Shown here: piece after piece, positions 31,683-40,861 of the stretch | Position numbering within the stretch: position 1 is the stretch's first letter | Layout: every line of letters begins with the position of its first letter | Notes under the pieces: model-generated | Seen by the model: the letters and a program-made list of their open reading frames with translations, nothing else | What the model was told of the DNA's origin: nothing | Database searches by the model: none | Source of the DNA: Neptuniibacter sp. CAU 1671 | GTDB taxonomy: Bacteria > Pseudomonadota > Gammaproteobacteria > Pseudomonadales > Balneatricaceae | Length of the DNA stretch: 64,000 nt | Assembly: GCF_029222905.1 (NCBI RefSeq) | Contig: NZ_JARHUE010000004.1 | Location: forward strand, 308,600-372,599 | Direction of reading: 5' to 3' | Program-made: the position numbers and the translations under genes

Positions 31683-32658
31683 CGCTATCACACTGCTTGA
31701 GGCGGTCAATCTGGCACTGAACCATGCGCTGCGTAACGATTCTGATGTTGTGTTGCTAGGGGAAGATATCGGCGTCAATGGTGGGGTATTTCGCGCAACT
31801 GCAGGCCTGCAGGCCACCTTTGGTGAACACCGGGTTCTGGATACCCCCCTGGCCGAAGCGATGATTGCCGGGTTGGCCGTCGGCATGTCCAGTCAGGGAC
31901 TGAAACCCGTCGCAGAAATTCAGTTTATGGGCTTTATCTTTCCGGCCATGGAACAACTGGTCGTGCATGCGGCCCGGATGCGTAACCGGACCCGAGGCCG
32001 CCTGAGTTGTCCGTTAGTGGTCAGGGCTCCCTACGGAGGTGGCATTCATGCACCGGAGCACCATTCCGAAAGTACTGAAGCCCTGTTTGCCCATATCCCC
32101 GGCTTGAAAGTCGTGATTCCCTCCTCGCCTCAACGCGCTTATGGCCTGCTCTTGGCTGCCATTGCAGACCCTGATCCGGTCCTGATTCTTGAACCCAAAC
32201 GGATCTATCGCAGTGTTAAAGAACCTGTGACGGATGACGGTAAACCTCTGCCATTGGGCCGCTGTTATACCTTACGTCCGGGACGCGATATCACACTGGT
32301 CAGTTGGGGCGCCATGATCTGTGAAACCCTCAAAGCAGCTGAAACATTGGCCGAAGAAGGCATTGATGCGGAAGTGATTGATCTGGTGACACTGAACCCT
32401 CTCGATATCGACACGCTGCTACAGTCGGTGACACGCACCGGTCGGCTGGTGGTGGTGCAGGAGGCACCCCGCACCTGTGGTATCGGCGCCGAAATTGCCG
32501 CGTCAGTGTCAGAACATTGCCTGTTGAGTCTGCAGGCACCCGTACGCCGTGTATCCGGGTACGACACCATCATGCCTTACCTGAAGCTGGAACAGCACTA
32601 CCTGCCAAACACTGCCGATATTGTGCAAGCCGCAAAACAGTCGATGGAGGCGTTATGA
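31675..32658 (+). CDS. 2-oxoacid dehydrogenase E1 component, beta subunit
   Basis: The 327-residue E1 beta starts at ATG 31675, five bases after GGAGG that lies inside the E1 alpha gene. It shows the family start ITLLEAVNLALNHALRND, GEDIGVNGGVF, the conserved PLAEAMIAGLAVGMS and the RAPYGGGIHAPEHHSES segment carrying the active-site histidine. It forms the heterotetrameric E1 with the alpha subunit. Its stop overlaps the E2 start (ATGA), so the three are translationally coupled. Confidence 0.93.
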   Translation: MNNAITLLEAVNLALNHALRNDSDVVLLGEDIGVNGGVFRATAGLQATFGEHRVLDTPLAEAMIAGLAVGMSSQGLKPVAEIQFMGFIFPAMEQLVVHAARMRNRTRGRLSCPLVVRAPYGGGIHAPEHHSESTEALFAHIPGLKVVIPSSPQRAYGLLLAAIADPDPVLILEPKRIYRSVKEPVTDDGKPLPLGRCYTLRPGRDITLVSWGAMICETLKAAETLAEEGIDAEVIDLVTLNPLDIDTLLQSVTRTGRLVVVQEAPRTCGIGAEIAASVSEHCLLSLQAPVRRVSGYDTIMPYLKLEQHYLPNTADIVQAAKQSMEAL

Positions 32659-33761
32659 AATATTTCAAACTGCCTGACCTGGGTGAAGGGCTCACCGAAG
32701 CCGAAATTGTCGAGTGGCATATTCAACCCGGAGACAAGGTCACCGAAGATCAGACCCTGCTGACCGTCGAAACCGCCAAAGCACTTATAGAGCTACCCTC
32801 ACCTCAGGCGGGAAAAGTCACGCATCTGTTTGGCCAGCCCGGCGATCTGCTTCATATCGGAGAACCCCTGCTGGAGTTTGAAGCAGGAGAAGACCAGAGC
32901 CAGAGTGTGGTCGGCGAGATCCCTGTTGCCCATTCAGACAGCCGTCAACAACCTTTCATTGTCGGAGCCGCCCAGACGAATACTGAATCAAACAGCATCC
33001 GGGTCACACCGGCGGTTCGCGCCCTCGCCAATCGACTGCAGGTAGATATTCACGCGGTCAAGGCATCAGGCCATCAGGGACAGATTACCCCCGCAGATAT
33101 CGAGCGCGCGGCCCAACTGGCTGAACAACACGGTCCCGCCCTTCCCCTGAAAGGTACCCGACGTCATATGGCCACCCGTATGCAGCAGGCACACGCAGAA
33201 GTGGTGCCGGTCACCCTGACGGAGCAGGTAAGTATTGCTCACTGGCCTGAAGACGCAGACATTACTCTGAAACTGATTCAGGCAATTGCTCATGCCTGTG
33301 CGCAGGTACCTGAGATGAACAGCTGGTTTGACGGTCAGTTGCTGACCTGGCGACAACATACCCAGTTGGATTTAGGTATCGCGGTGGACACTGAGCAGGG
33401 ACTTTTTGTACCGGTTCTCAGAGATGTAACGGCCCGTTCAGGGCAGGATCTGCGGCAAGGTCTGGACCGTCTGCGCAAAGACGTTGCTGCTCGGTCTATC
33501 CCCCCACAGGAGATGCAGGGCGCCACCTTTACCCTGAGTAATTTCGGCATGCTGGGTGGGCTTTTTGCCACCCCCATTGTGATTCCGCCACAGATTGGCA
33601 TTCTTGCGGTGGGTCGAAAATTTGCCTACCCCGTGCCATCTGATGCTGGCATCAGATTAGCGGCTCACCTGCCTTTCTCACTGACCTTTGATCACCGTGC
33701 GCTGACGGGTGCAGAGGCGGCGCGGTTTCTAGCCGCAGTCACCACTCACCTACAGAAATAA
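32655..33761 (+). CDS. 2-oxoacid dehydrogenase E2 component (dihydrolipoamide acyltransferase)
   Basis: E2 is the core of the complex and carries the acyl group on lipoyl-lysine to CoA. Starting at 32655, the 368-residue product has a lipoyl domain (1-80; lipoyl K42 in VETAKAL, where most have ETDKA), a linker, a peripheral subunit-binding domain (about 118-155, RVTPAVRALANRL) and a catalytic domain. The active-site motif reads DHRALTG at 346-352. The catalytic His347 is retained, but Thr stands where most E2 proteins have Asp (DHRxxDG). The protein is shorter than the usual 400-430. No E3 gene follows, so lipoamide dehydrogenase must come from elsewhere. Confidence 0.9.
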   Translation: MKYFKLPDLGEGLTEAEIVEWHIQPGDKVTEDQTLLTVETAKALIELPSPQAGKVTHLFGQPGDLLHIGEPLLEFEAGEDQSQSVVGEIPVAHSDSRQQPFIVGAAQTNTESNSIRVTPAVRALANRLQVDIHAVKASGHQGQITPADIERAAQLAEQHGPALPLKGTRRHMATRMQQAHAEVVPVTLTEQVSIAHWPEDADITLKLIQAIAHACAQVPEMNSWFDGQLLTWRQHTQLDLGIAVDTEQGLFVPVLRDVTARSGQDLRQGLDRLRKDVAARSIPPQEMQGATFTLSNFGMLGGLFATPIVIPPQIGILAVGRKFAYPVPSDAGIRLAAHLPFSLTFDHRALTGAEAARFLAAVTTHLQK

Positions 33762-33780
33762 AACGGCTGAATGAAAAAAT

Positions 33781-33859
33781 TTGTGCAATGCAGCAAAAAT
33801 CTTTATAGTCTTAAAATCATCAGGTTAATGTTTTGTGCAACCTTTTTCACATTGCACAA
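33781..33859. promoter_or_regulatory. Three TTGTGCAA/TTGCACAA half-sites (putative operator)
   Basis: TTGTGCAA occurs at 33781-33788 and 33833-33840, and its exact reverse complement TTGCACAA at 33852-33859. The last two form a perfect 8-bp inverted repeat with 11 bases between arms. Relative to a start near 33901, the elements would be centred near -45, -64 and -116. The binding protein is unknown. Confidence 0.5.
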
Positions 33860-33886
33860 TCCAAGCTTCAGAGAAATTGATTGTGA

Positions 33887-33894
33887 TCTACACT
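33887..33894 (+). promoter_or_regulatory. Putative sigma-S-type -10 element for prkA
   Basis: TCTACACT fits the KCTAYACT core of sigma-S-dependent -10 elements, with no good -35, as is common for that class. In E. coli the homologous yeaGH operon is under stress (RpoS and NtrC/sigma-54) control. The call rests on this match and context only. Confidence 0.45.
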
Positions 33895-34064
33895 GACAAC
33901 AAAGGACAGATACTTGTGGGGATACATGAACCTCGCCTGGCTGTGTATAAAGAGGGCGTTGCGAACATCTAACTTTGACCGATAACGGCCATTGCTCCTC
34001 GGCAAGTACCTTAGTCTCAACCTGACGCATTGTTTCCGTTTGGCTGCAACAAAGGTGACTGTTT

Positions 34065-35987
34065 ATGAGTATTTTTGACCACTACAAGGCGCGTTATGAC
34101 TCCATCCAGCAGGAAGAACTTTCACTGGATGAATACCTAAACCTTTGTAAACAGGACCCGTTGGTTTACGCCGATGCGGCAGAACGCATGCTGCAAGCCA
34201 TTGGCAAGCCTGAACTGGTCGACACCTCGAAAGACCCTCGCCTCAGCCGCATATTTTCCAACAAACTGATCAAACGCTACCCCGCCTTCAGTGAGTTTTA
34301 TGGCATGGAAGATGCCATCGAAAACATCGTCGCCTACTTCAAACATGCTGCACAGGGCCTGGAAGAACGGAAACAGATTCTCTACCTGCTTGGTCCGGTA
34401 GGGGGCGGTAAATCCTCACTGGCTGAACGGCTGAAACACCTGATGGAGCGGATCCCCTTTTATGCCATTAAGGGATCACCCGTGTTTGAATCACCATTGG
34501 GCCTGTTCCGGCCGGAAGAAGATGCCACCATTCTGGAAGAGGAGTACGGCATTCCGCGCCGTTACCTGAAAGGGATCATGTCACCTTGGGCAGCCAAACG
34601 CCTGCATGAATATGGCGGAGATCTCTCCAAATTCAGAGTGGTTAAACTCTACCCCTCCATTCTGGACCAGATCGCCATTGCCAAAACCGAACCGGGCGAT
34701 GAAAACAATCAGGATATCTCCAGCCTGGTGGGTAAGGTCGATATTCGTAAACTTGAAGACTTCCCACAACACGATCCGGATGCTTACAGTTTCTCCGGCG
34801 CATTGTGCCGGGCAAACCAGGGGATCATGGAATTTGTCGAGATGTTCAAAGCCCCAATCAAGGTACTTCACCCGCTGTTGACCGCTACCCAGGAGGGTAA
34901 CTACAACAGTACTGAAGGCATGGGGGCAATTCCCTATGAAGGTATTCTGCTGGCCCACTCCAACGAGTCCGAGTGGCAGACCTTCAAGAACAACAAAACC
35001 AATGAAGCCTTCATCGACCGAATCTATATTGTCAAAGTGCCCTACTGCACCCGGGTCACTGAAGAGATTCATATCTATGAAAAACTGCTGGAACACAGTT
35101 CTCTGGCATCGGCACCCTGTGCACCGGACACACTGAACATGCTGGCCCAGTTCACCGTACTGTCGCGTATTAAAGAGCCGGAAAACTCCAGTGTATTCTC
35201 TAAAATGCGGGTCTATAACGGTGAGAATCTGAAGGATACCGATCCGAAAGCCAAGTCGATGCAGGAATACAAAGATATTGCCGGTGTCGATGAAGCGATG
35301 AACGGCCTTTCAACCCGATTCGCTTTCAAGATTCTTTCCAAAGTCTTTAACTTTGATGCCTCTGAGGTGTCAGCCAACCCGGTTCATCTGCTGTATGTGC
35401 TGGAAAAAGAGATCGAACAGCAGCAGTTCCCACCGGAAACCCAGGAACGTTATCTCGGCTTCCTGAAAGAGTTTATCGCACCAAAATATATCGAGTTTCT
35501 GGGTAAAGAGATCCAGACCGCTTACCTGGAATCTTACTCCGAGTATGGCCAGAACATCTTTGACCGTTATGTCACCTATGCCGATTTCTGGATTCAGGAT
35601 CAGGAGTACCGTGATCCGGAAACCGGCGACATTCTGGACCGTAAAGCAATCAATGAAGAGCTGGAAAAAGTCGAAAAACCGGCTGGAATCAGTAATCCAA
35701 AAGATTTCCGCCACGAAATCGTCAACTTCGTACTGCGTGCCCGGGCCAATAACAATGGCAAAAATCCGTCCTGGATGAGTTACGAAAAAATGCGTTCAGT
35801 GATCGAGAAAAAAATGTTCTCCAACACTGAGGATCTGCTGCCGGTGATCTCCTTCAATGCGAAGGCCTCCAGCGATGAGCAGAAAAAACATGGTGAGTTT
35901 GTGAAACGAATGATCGAACGTGGCTATACCGAAAAACAGGTTCGCCTGTTGTCCGAATGGTATATCCGCGTGCGTAAATCGCAGTAA
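34065..35987 (+). CDS. prkA: PrkA family serine protein kinase/AAA ATPase (YeaG)
   Basis: PrkA-type proteins act in stationary-phase and nitrogen-stress responses in proteobacteria and in sporulation in Bacillus; their kinase activity is still debated, and the N-terminal part is an AAA ATPase. The 640-residue product has the Walker A GPVGGGKSS at 110-118 and the family start MSIFDHYKARYDS. It follows a 303-base regulatory region and is the first of prkA-yeaH-spoVR, an order conserved in Pseudomonas and in other gammaproteobacteria. The length is the family standard. Confidence 0.97.
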   Translation: MSIFDHYKARYDSIQQEELSLDEYLNLCKQDPLVYADAAERMLQAIGKPELVDTSKDPRLSRIFSNKLIKRYPAFSEFYGMEDAIENIVAYFKHAAQGLEERKQILYLLGPVGGGKSSLAERLKHLMERIPFYAIKGSPVFESPLGLFRPEEDATILEEEYGIPRRYLKGIMSPWAAKRLHEYGGDLSKFRVVKLYPSILDQIAIAKTEPGDENNQDISSLVGKVDIRKLEDFPQHDPDAYSFSGALCRANQGIMEFVEMFKAPIKVLHPLLTATQEGNYNSTEGMGAIPYEGILLAHSNESEWQTFKNNKTNEAFIDRIYIVKVPYCTRVTEEIHIYEKLLEHSSLASAPCAPDTLNMLAQFTVLSRIKEPENSSVFSKMRVYNGENLKDTDPKAKSMQEYKDIAGVDEAMNGLSTRFAFKILSKVFNFDASEVSANPVHLLYVLEKEIEQQQFPPETQERYLGFLKEFIAPKYIEFLGKEIQTAYLESYSEYGQNIFDRYVTYADFWIQDQEYRDPETGDILDRKAINEELEKVEKPAGISNPKDFRHEIVNFVLRARANNNGKNPSWMSYEKMRSVIEKKMFSNTEDLLPVISFNAKASSDEQKKHGEFVKRMIERGYTEKQVRLLSEWYIRVRKSQ

Positions 35988-36078
35988 AGCACCACCGTGC
36001 AGGCAATAAAATCAAAACAGGGTCATCCTGCAGAACACCGCAGGAGAGGCCCCAGGACGGGGTTACGGGAACTGTTGT

Positions 36079-37359
36079 ATGAGCTATATCATCGATCGCC
36101 GTCAAAACGCGAAAAAGAAAAGCACAGTCAACCGTCAGCGTTTTCTTAAACGCTACAAGAAACATATCAAAGAGGCGGTGGAGGGTGCTGTAAACAGCCG
36201 CTCTATCACCGATATGGACAAGGGTGGCAGTGTATCTATCCCACGGCGGGATATCTCAGAGCCGGTGTTTCACCATGGTGAAGGCGGTGTCCGCAACCGG
36301 GTCTTCCCCGGCAACAAAGAGTTTGTGGTTGGGGATGAATTCCAGCGCCCTCAGGGCGGTGGCGGGTCCGGCAGCGGCCAGGGCAAAGCCAGTGATCAGG
36401 GTGAAGGTGAGGATGACTTCACCTTTCAGATCAGTCAGGAAGAGTTTCTCGATTTCATGTTCGATGGACTTGAACTGCCCTATCTGGTGAAAAAACAACT
36501 CAAGGATACCACCCAGTTTGAGACGCGCCGGGCCGGCTTCACCAATGCTGGCAGTCCGGACAAAATTCATGTTGTCCGCTCCCTGCGCTCCGCCCACGCC
36601 CGTCGTATCGCACTGTCCGGCAAAGAGCGGCGTAAGTTACGTGAGGCCGAGGCACAACTGGAGACACTACTGGCCGACCAGCCGGACGCCTCCGAGCAGA
36701 TCGCAGCCCTGAGAGAAGAGATCGAACAACTGAAAAAACGCCTGAAACGAGTGCCCTTCATTGACGATTTCGACATCAAGTACAACAACCTGTTGCGGGT
36801 GCCTCTCCCTTCCAGCAAAGCAGTGATGTTCTGCCTGATGGATGTTTCAGGTTCGATGACTCAGCCGGTTAAAGACATGGCCAAACGCTTTTTTATCCTG
36901 CTTTACCTGTTCCTGAAGCGGAATTACAAACAGATTGAGGTGGTGTTTATCCGCCACCACACTCAGGCCAAAGAGGTGGATGAAGAGGAGTTTTTCTACT
37001 CCCGCGAAACCGGCGGCACCATTGTCTCCAGCGCCTTAACCATGGCTGCAGATGTCATGGAAAAACGTTACCCGCCCGGTGAGTGGAATATCTATGTCGC
37101 CCAGGCCTCTGATGGCGACAACTGGGATGGCGACTCTCCGGTCTGCTCACAACTGCTCAATGAGCGGTTACTGAAACGGGTGCAGTACTTCTCCTACGTC
37201 GAAATAACCACCGGTCCGCACCAGAACCTCTGGATGGAATATGAGAAGGTCCAGGCCAAATGGCCAGACTGTTTCATGATGCAGCAGATCATGGAACCCG
37301 CTGACATCTATCCGGTATTCCGTAATCTGTTTACCCGCAAAGTGGAGGGCGCCGCATGA
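36079..37359 (+). CDS. yeaH: DUF444 family protein YeaH (VWA-like)
   Basis: The 426-residue product belongs to the YeaH/DUF444 family, always found near PrkA. The N-terminus ([20 protein letters not shown]) is highly basic. A Gly-rich stretch (near 85-110) and a Glu/Lys coiled coil (about 180-225) follow, and then a von Willebrand A-like domain with the metal-site motif DVSGS in [19 protein letters not shown]. It lies 91 bases after prkA with GGGAA as Shine-Dalgarno, and its stop codon overlaps the spoVR start (ATGA). Exact function unknown; it belongs to the same stress module. Confidence 0.96.
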   Translation: MSYIIDRRQNAKKKSTVNRQRFLKRYKKHIKEAVEGAVNSRSITDMDKGGSVSIPRRDISEPVFHHGEGGVRNRVFPGNKEFVVGDEFQRPQGGGGSGSGQGKASDQGEGEDDFTFQISQEEFLDFMFDGLELPYLVKKQLKDTTQFETRRAGFTNAGSPDKIHVVRSLRSAHARRIALSGKERRKLREAEAQLETLLADQPDASEQIAALREEIEQLKKRLKRVPFIDDFDIKYNNLLRVPLPSSKAVMFCLMDVSGSMTQPVKDMAKRFFILLYLFLKRNYKQIEVVFIRHHTQAKEVDEEEFFYSRETGGTIVSSALTMAADVMEKRYPPGEWNIYVAQASDGDNWDGDSPVCSQLLNERLLKRVQYFSYVEITTGPHQNLWMEYEKVQAKWPDCFMMQQIMEPADIYPVFRNLFTRKVEGAA

Positions 37360-38885
37360 AAAAGAAAAAGCAGCCCATCTCCACTGGCGCCGAATGGACC
37401 TTTGAGCTGGTGCAGCGTTATGACCAGGAGATTGGCCGTATCGCCGCTGAGTTTGGACTGGATACCTATCCAAATCAGATTGAGATCATCACCTCAGAGC
37501 AGATGATGGATGCCTATTCATCTGTCGGGATGCCACTCAATTACAACCATTGGTCGTTTGGTAAACAGTTTGTCGAAACCGAACAGAACTACAAACGTGG
37601 TCGTATGGGGCTGGCGTATGAGATTGTGATCAACTCCAATCCCTGTATCGCCTACCTGATGGAAGAGAACACCATGACCATGCAGGCGCTGGTCATTGCC
37701 CATGCCTGTTATGGCCACAATTCGTTCTTTAAAGGTAACTACCTGTTCCGCACCTGGACCGATGCCAGCGCGATTATCGATTACCTGCTGTTTGCGAAAA
37801 GCTACATTCGGCAGTGTGAAGAGCGACACGGTGTCGAAGCCGTGGAAGAACTACTGGATTCATGTCACGCCCTGATGAACTACGGGGTCAATCGCTATAT
37901 CCGGCCGCAGCCACTTACCGCGACAGAGGAGCGGGAACGGCAACGCTCACGTGAAGAATATATCCAGCGCCACCTGAATGACCTGTGGAATACCATTCCG
38001 AAAAAATCCGCCAGCAAGACACCCAAAGCACCGCGTTTCCCGGCGGAACCGGAAGAAAACATTCTCTATTTTGTCGAAAAAAACGCGCCACTGCTGGAAC
38101 CCTGGCAGCGTGAAATCGTGCGTATTGTGCGCAAAGTGGCGCAGTATTTTTATCCTCAGAAACAGACTCAGGTGATGAACGAGGGCTGGGCCTGTTTCTG
38201 GCACTACACCCTGCTGCATGCCCTGCATGATGAAGGTCTGGTTACCGACGGTTTTATGATGGAGTTCCTCCATTCACACACCAGTGTGGTCCACCAGCCT
38301 GCCTTTGACAGTCCCTATTTCAACGGCATCAACCCCTACACGCTCGGCTACAACATGATGCAGGACATCAAACGTATCTGTACTGATCCAACCGAAGAGG
38401 ACCGGGAATGGTTTCCGGAGATTGCCGGCAGTGACTGGAAAGCCACCCTGAACGACGCGATGCGCAACTACAAGGATGAGAGTTTTATTCTGCAATTCCT
38501 GTCACCACGCCTGATCCGGGAGTTGAAGCTGTTCACCATTATGGACAACGCCAGTCAGCCTACGCTGGAGGTAACGTCAATCCATAATGAAAATGGCTAT
38601 CGTCAGGTGCGTGAAGATCTGGCAGCACAATACAATCTGGGTAACCGGGAGCCGAATATACAGGTCTACAACGTGGATGTGCGGGGTGATCGCAGCCTGA
38701 CACTGCGCCATTACATGCACAACCAACAGCCTCTGGCAGAATCCAGTGCAGAGGTACTTAAGCATCTGCATCGCCTGTGGGGTTTCCCTGTCCATCTGGA
38801 ATCGGTCCTGCCAGACAATACTGTCACCCGCAGTTTTCACTGCCCGGAGAAAGTCAGAGAACCGGTCACAGAAGACCTGATCTAG
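37356..38885 (+). CDS. spoVR: SpoVR family protein
   Basis: The 509-residue product is a typical SpoVR/YcgB protein: [20 protein letters not shown] near the start, [17 protein letters not shown], and [16 protein letters not shown] with its conserved His/Trp. It is the third gene of the PrkA-YeaH-SpoVR set, four bases overlapped with yeaH. SpoVR is needed for the spore cortex in Bacillus; in proteobacteria it belongs to this conserved stress operon, where its biochemical role is not known. Confidence 0.97.
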   Translation: MKKKKQPISTGAEWTFELVQRYDQEIGRIAAEFGLDTYPNQIEIITSEQMMDAYSSVGMPLNYNHWSFGKQFVETEQNYKRGRMGLAYEIVINSNPCIAYLMEENTMTMQALVIAHACYGHNSFFKGNYLFRTWTDASAIIDYLLFAKSYIRQCEERHGVEAVEELLDSCHALMNYGVNRYIRPQPLTATEERERQRSREEYIQRHLNDLWNTIPKKSASKTPKAPRFPAEPEENILYFVEKNAPLLEPWQREIVRIVRKVAQYFYPQKQTQVMNEGWACFWHYTLLHALHDEGLVTDGFMMEFLHSHTSVVHQPAFDSPYFNGINPYTLGYNMMQDIKRICTDPTEEDREWFPEIAGSDWKATLNDAMRNYKDESFILQFLSPRLIRELKLFTIMDNASQPTLEVTSIHNENGYRQVREDLAAQYNLGNREPNIQVYNVDVRGDRSLTLRHYMHNQQPLAESSAEVLKHLHRLWGFPVHLESVLPDNTVTRSFHCPEKVREPVTEDLI

Positions 38886-38902
38886 GAAAACATCATCGCC
38901 CC

Positions 38903-38940
38903 TTGCCATAGCTGGTCGTGACAGAGGTATACTCTGTCAC
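38903..38940 (+). promoter_or_regulatory. Putative promoter with palindromic operator for the HIT gene
   Basis: A perfect 9-bp inverted repeat GTGACAGAG-N5-CTCTGTCAC (38918-38940) contains a TATACT -10 hexamer (38928-38933). TTGCCA (38903-38908) could be the -35, but the spacer is 19 bases, longer than ideal. A protein bound to the palindrome would block the -10. Confidence 0.4.
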
Positions 38941-38970
38941 TGAACCTGCTGTCACTTCGGGAGATCATTA

Positions 38971-39336
38971 ATGGACTGTCTGTTCTGTAAAATCGTGAAC
39001 AAGGAAATACCCGCCCAGATTGTGTTTGAGGATGAGCGTGTCATTGCCTTTAATGACATCAACCCTCAGGCGCCCCACCATGTTCTGGTAATCCCGAAAA
39101 AACATATCGCCACCACCAATGAGATCTCTGATGAAGACACTGCACTGGTCGGTCGCATGCATCAGGCGGCGGCCGAAATCGCTGACAGTCTGGGCTTTGC
39201 TCAGGACGGCTATCGCTCGGTGCTGAACTGCAACACGCATGGCGGGCAAACGGTGTATCACATCCATCTGCATCTGCTGGGTGGTAAACCACTGGGCTGG
39301 CCACCCTACACTGAAAAGCTGAAACAGCCGCTCTGA
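38971..39336 (+). CDS. HIT family protein (HinT-like purine nucleoside phosphoramidase)
   Basis: The 121-residue product has the histidine triad near the C-terminus (VYHIHLHLLGG, HxHxH) and the HinT N-terminus MDCLFCKIVNKEIPAQIVFED, with CxxC. Such proteins hydrolyse adenosine phosphoramidates and aminoacyl-adenylates. The ATG lies behind GGGAG. It precedes a membrane AAA ATPase by 26 bases and may be cotranscribed with it. Confidence 0.94.
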   Translation: MDCLFCKIVNKEIPAQIVFEDERVIAFNDINPQAPHHVLVIPKKHIATTNEISDEDTALVGRMHQAAAEIADSLGFAQDGYRSVLNCNTHGGQTVYHIHLHLLGGKPLGWPPYTEKLKQPL

Positions 39337-39362
39337 TTCCACCGCTCAGACCGGGGCTAAGC

Positions 39363-40223
39363 ATGACTGAACAGCACAATAAGCGTTTATTTCACTGGCG
39401 TGGTTACCGTCAGGCGCTGCAGGGACTGCATGAGCACCTGCACAGCGATAATGCAGTCTTTCTGTGCGGCGGCCAGGGCAGCGGCAAATCCACTCTGGTT
39501 AAAGAGCTGATTGCCGAATTTAGCGCCCACGGTTCGCCCCACCTGCTGTTTACCGAGCCGCTGCAACGCAGTGTGAGCCTGTACAAAGCACTGGCAGAAG
39601 AACTTGACCTGCCACCGCCCCGTAAAAAAGACCAGTTACTGAAAAAACTGCACCTGCTTAAGCAGGCTGACCAATGTTGTCTGATAGTGATCGATCAGAG
39701 TGCCATCGATTCAAGCCACGAAGTCACCCGCGCACTCTTCAGGCTGTGCGATCCTACTACCCGGGTTTCAGGCAGCATCAAACTGGTGGTCGTGCGCGAC
39801 GATTATCTGGTTTTGCCCACCCCGGACACGCCGAATACTGCGTTTCATCAGTGGATCCCTGCGGAGGTGAAATTGCCTCCTGTCGGCTCGGATGAAATTG
39901 AAAATTTCATGGGTTATCTCAGCAAAGAACAGGGCAAAGAACGACATATCTTTCAGCAGGGTACGGACCTGGTGATCTATCGCCAGTCTGAGGGCAATCT
40001 GAGTTTACTGCGATCGCTTCTGCTGCCACTGCTGGAGGAGAATGAGATGATCACGGAGGAGAACCTGTTTCCCCTCGTCGAAGAGCAGCCAATTGGCATG
40101 CAACTGCTCTGGATTCCCCTATTTCTGGTTTTGATGGGAGGTGTTATCACCAGCTTTTACCTGCTCACCGATAACGTCGAGCCTGTAGATTCAAAACCAG
40201 CTCAAACCCAGACTAATTCTTGA
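39363..40223 (+). CDS. AAA-type ATPase with C-terminal membrane anchor
   Basis: The 286-residue protein has a Walker A GGQGSGKST at 36-44 and a Walker B-like hydrophobic-Asp strand (CCLIVIDQSAID). The layout resembles the ExeA/DamX-type AAA domain. A single transmembrane helix (about 247-270, LLWIPLFLVLMGGVITSFYLL) near the C-terminus is followed by only a short tail, so the ATPase is probably cytoplasmic and membrane-tethered. It lacks the C-terminal peptidoglycan-binding or SPOR domain of DamX-like proteins. Function unknown. It overlaps the convergent PilZ gene by 11 bases. Confidence 0.8.
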   Translation: MTEQHNKRLFHWRGYRQALQGLHEHLHSDNAVFLCGGQGSGKSTLVKELIAEFSAHGSPHLLFTEPLQRSVSLYKALAEELDLPPPRKKDQLLKKLHLLKQADQCCLIVIDQSAIDSSHEVTRALFRLCDPTTRVSGSIKLVVVRDDYLVLPTPDTPNTAFHQWIPAEVKLPPVGSDEIENFMGYLSKEQGKERHIFQQGTDLVIYRQSEGNLSLLRSLLLPLLEENEMITEENLFPLVEEQPIGMQLLWIPLFLVLMGGVITSFYLLTDNVEPVDSKPAQTQTNS

Positions 40224-40635
40224 TACCGGTATGGGGATAAAAATTAGCCGCGTATTTTGATATCCACTCCAAAGCGGCCTCTTCCTCGCTAAGGTAACGC
40301 CCCTGCGCAAAGGCATCCTGACGATATTGTTCAATATGACACACCTGCTCAACCATTCTGAGCGTATGCGCCGTTGGCAGATCGGCAAAACTGATGCCTA
40401 CATGGAATCCATCCTTTTCTTTACGGCACCAGACAACATAGCCACAGATTGAAAAAGGCGGTTCTGCGATAAAAATTTTTACATTCACACCCGCACCCGG
40501 CTCGATCATATGATCCGATATCACTGATAACCCACCGGCACTGACATCCGCCGTGACCACCGTTTCTTCATGATAGGTATTAGGGATTAACTGTATGGGT
40601 ATAGCAGCTGGATGACGAATAAAACGGCGAGGCAT
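40213..40635 (-). CDS. PilZ-domain protein (putative cyclic-di-GMP receptor)
   Basis: The 140-residue protein carries both PilZ ligand motifs: RRFIRH near residues 3-8 (RxxxR) and DVSAGG around 30-35 (DxSxxG), followed by the beta barrel. A C-terminal helical extension of about 40 residues follows the barrel. It is likely a c-di-GMP-binding effector. It converges on the membrane ATPase gene, with an 11-base 3' overlap, and lies 4 kb from a GGDEF-EAL gene. Confidence 0.88.
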   Translation of the reverse strand: MPRRFIRHPAAIPIQLIPNTYHEETVVTADVSAGGLSVISDHMIEPGAGVNVKIFIAEPPFSICGYVVWCRKEKDGFHVGISFADLPTAHTLRMVEQVCHIEQYRQDAFAQGRYLSEEEAALEWISKYAANFYPHTGIKN

Positions 40636-40861
40636 GGAGGGCTTCCTCTGAGCTAAAAATTACCGCTCCTGAAGATAGGACAGGCAGAAACATTCAATCC
40701 AGTTACTTCGCTGAATCTGCCCAGATGTCTATCCAGTTTAGACCCTGACTAAAAAGCAGCCAAGTCATATCTAAGAGATAAGGTTATCCAGTTACCCGAC
40801 ACCTACCACAACAGACAAATTAATCAACTAGTCCCACTTTGATTACTAGAGCAAATGATCG

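Larger units (their letters stand above)
33762..34064. other. Regulatory region upstream of prkA
   Basis: This 303-base gap between the E2 gene and prkA holds three TTGTGCAA-type half-sites and a sigma-S-like -10 element, annotated separately. No good intrinsic terminator for the dehydrogenase operon and no coding sequence are evident. The leader between the proposed start of transcription and the prkA ATG would be about 160 bases. Confidence 0.6.

Noticed and set aside
33829..33859. CRP site in the TTGTGCAA inverted repeat
   Set aside because: TGTG and CACA blocks are 10 bases apart, not 8, so the spacing does not fit CRP.
34065..35987. Thought of a sigma-54 promoter (GG-N10-GC) upstream of prkA
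   Set aside because: No GG-N10-GC element with TGGCAC/TTGC matches was found in 33762-34064; a sigma-S-like -10 fits better.
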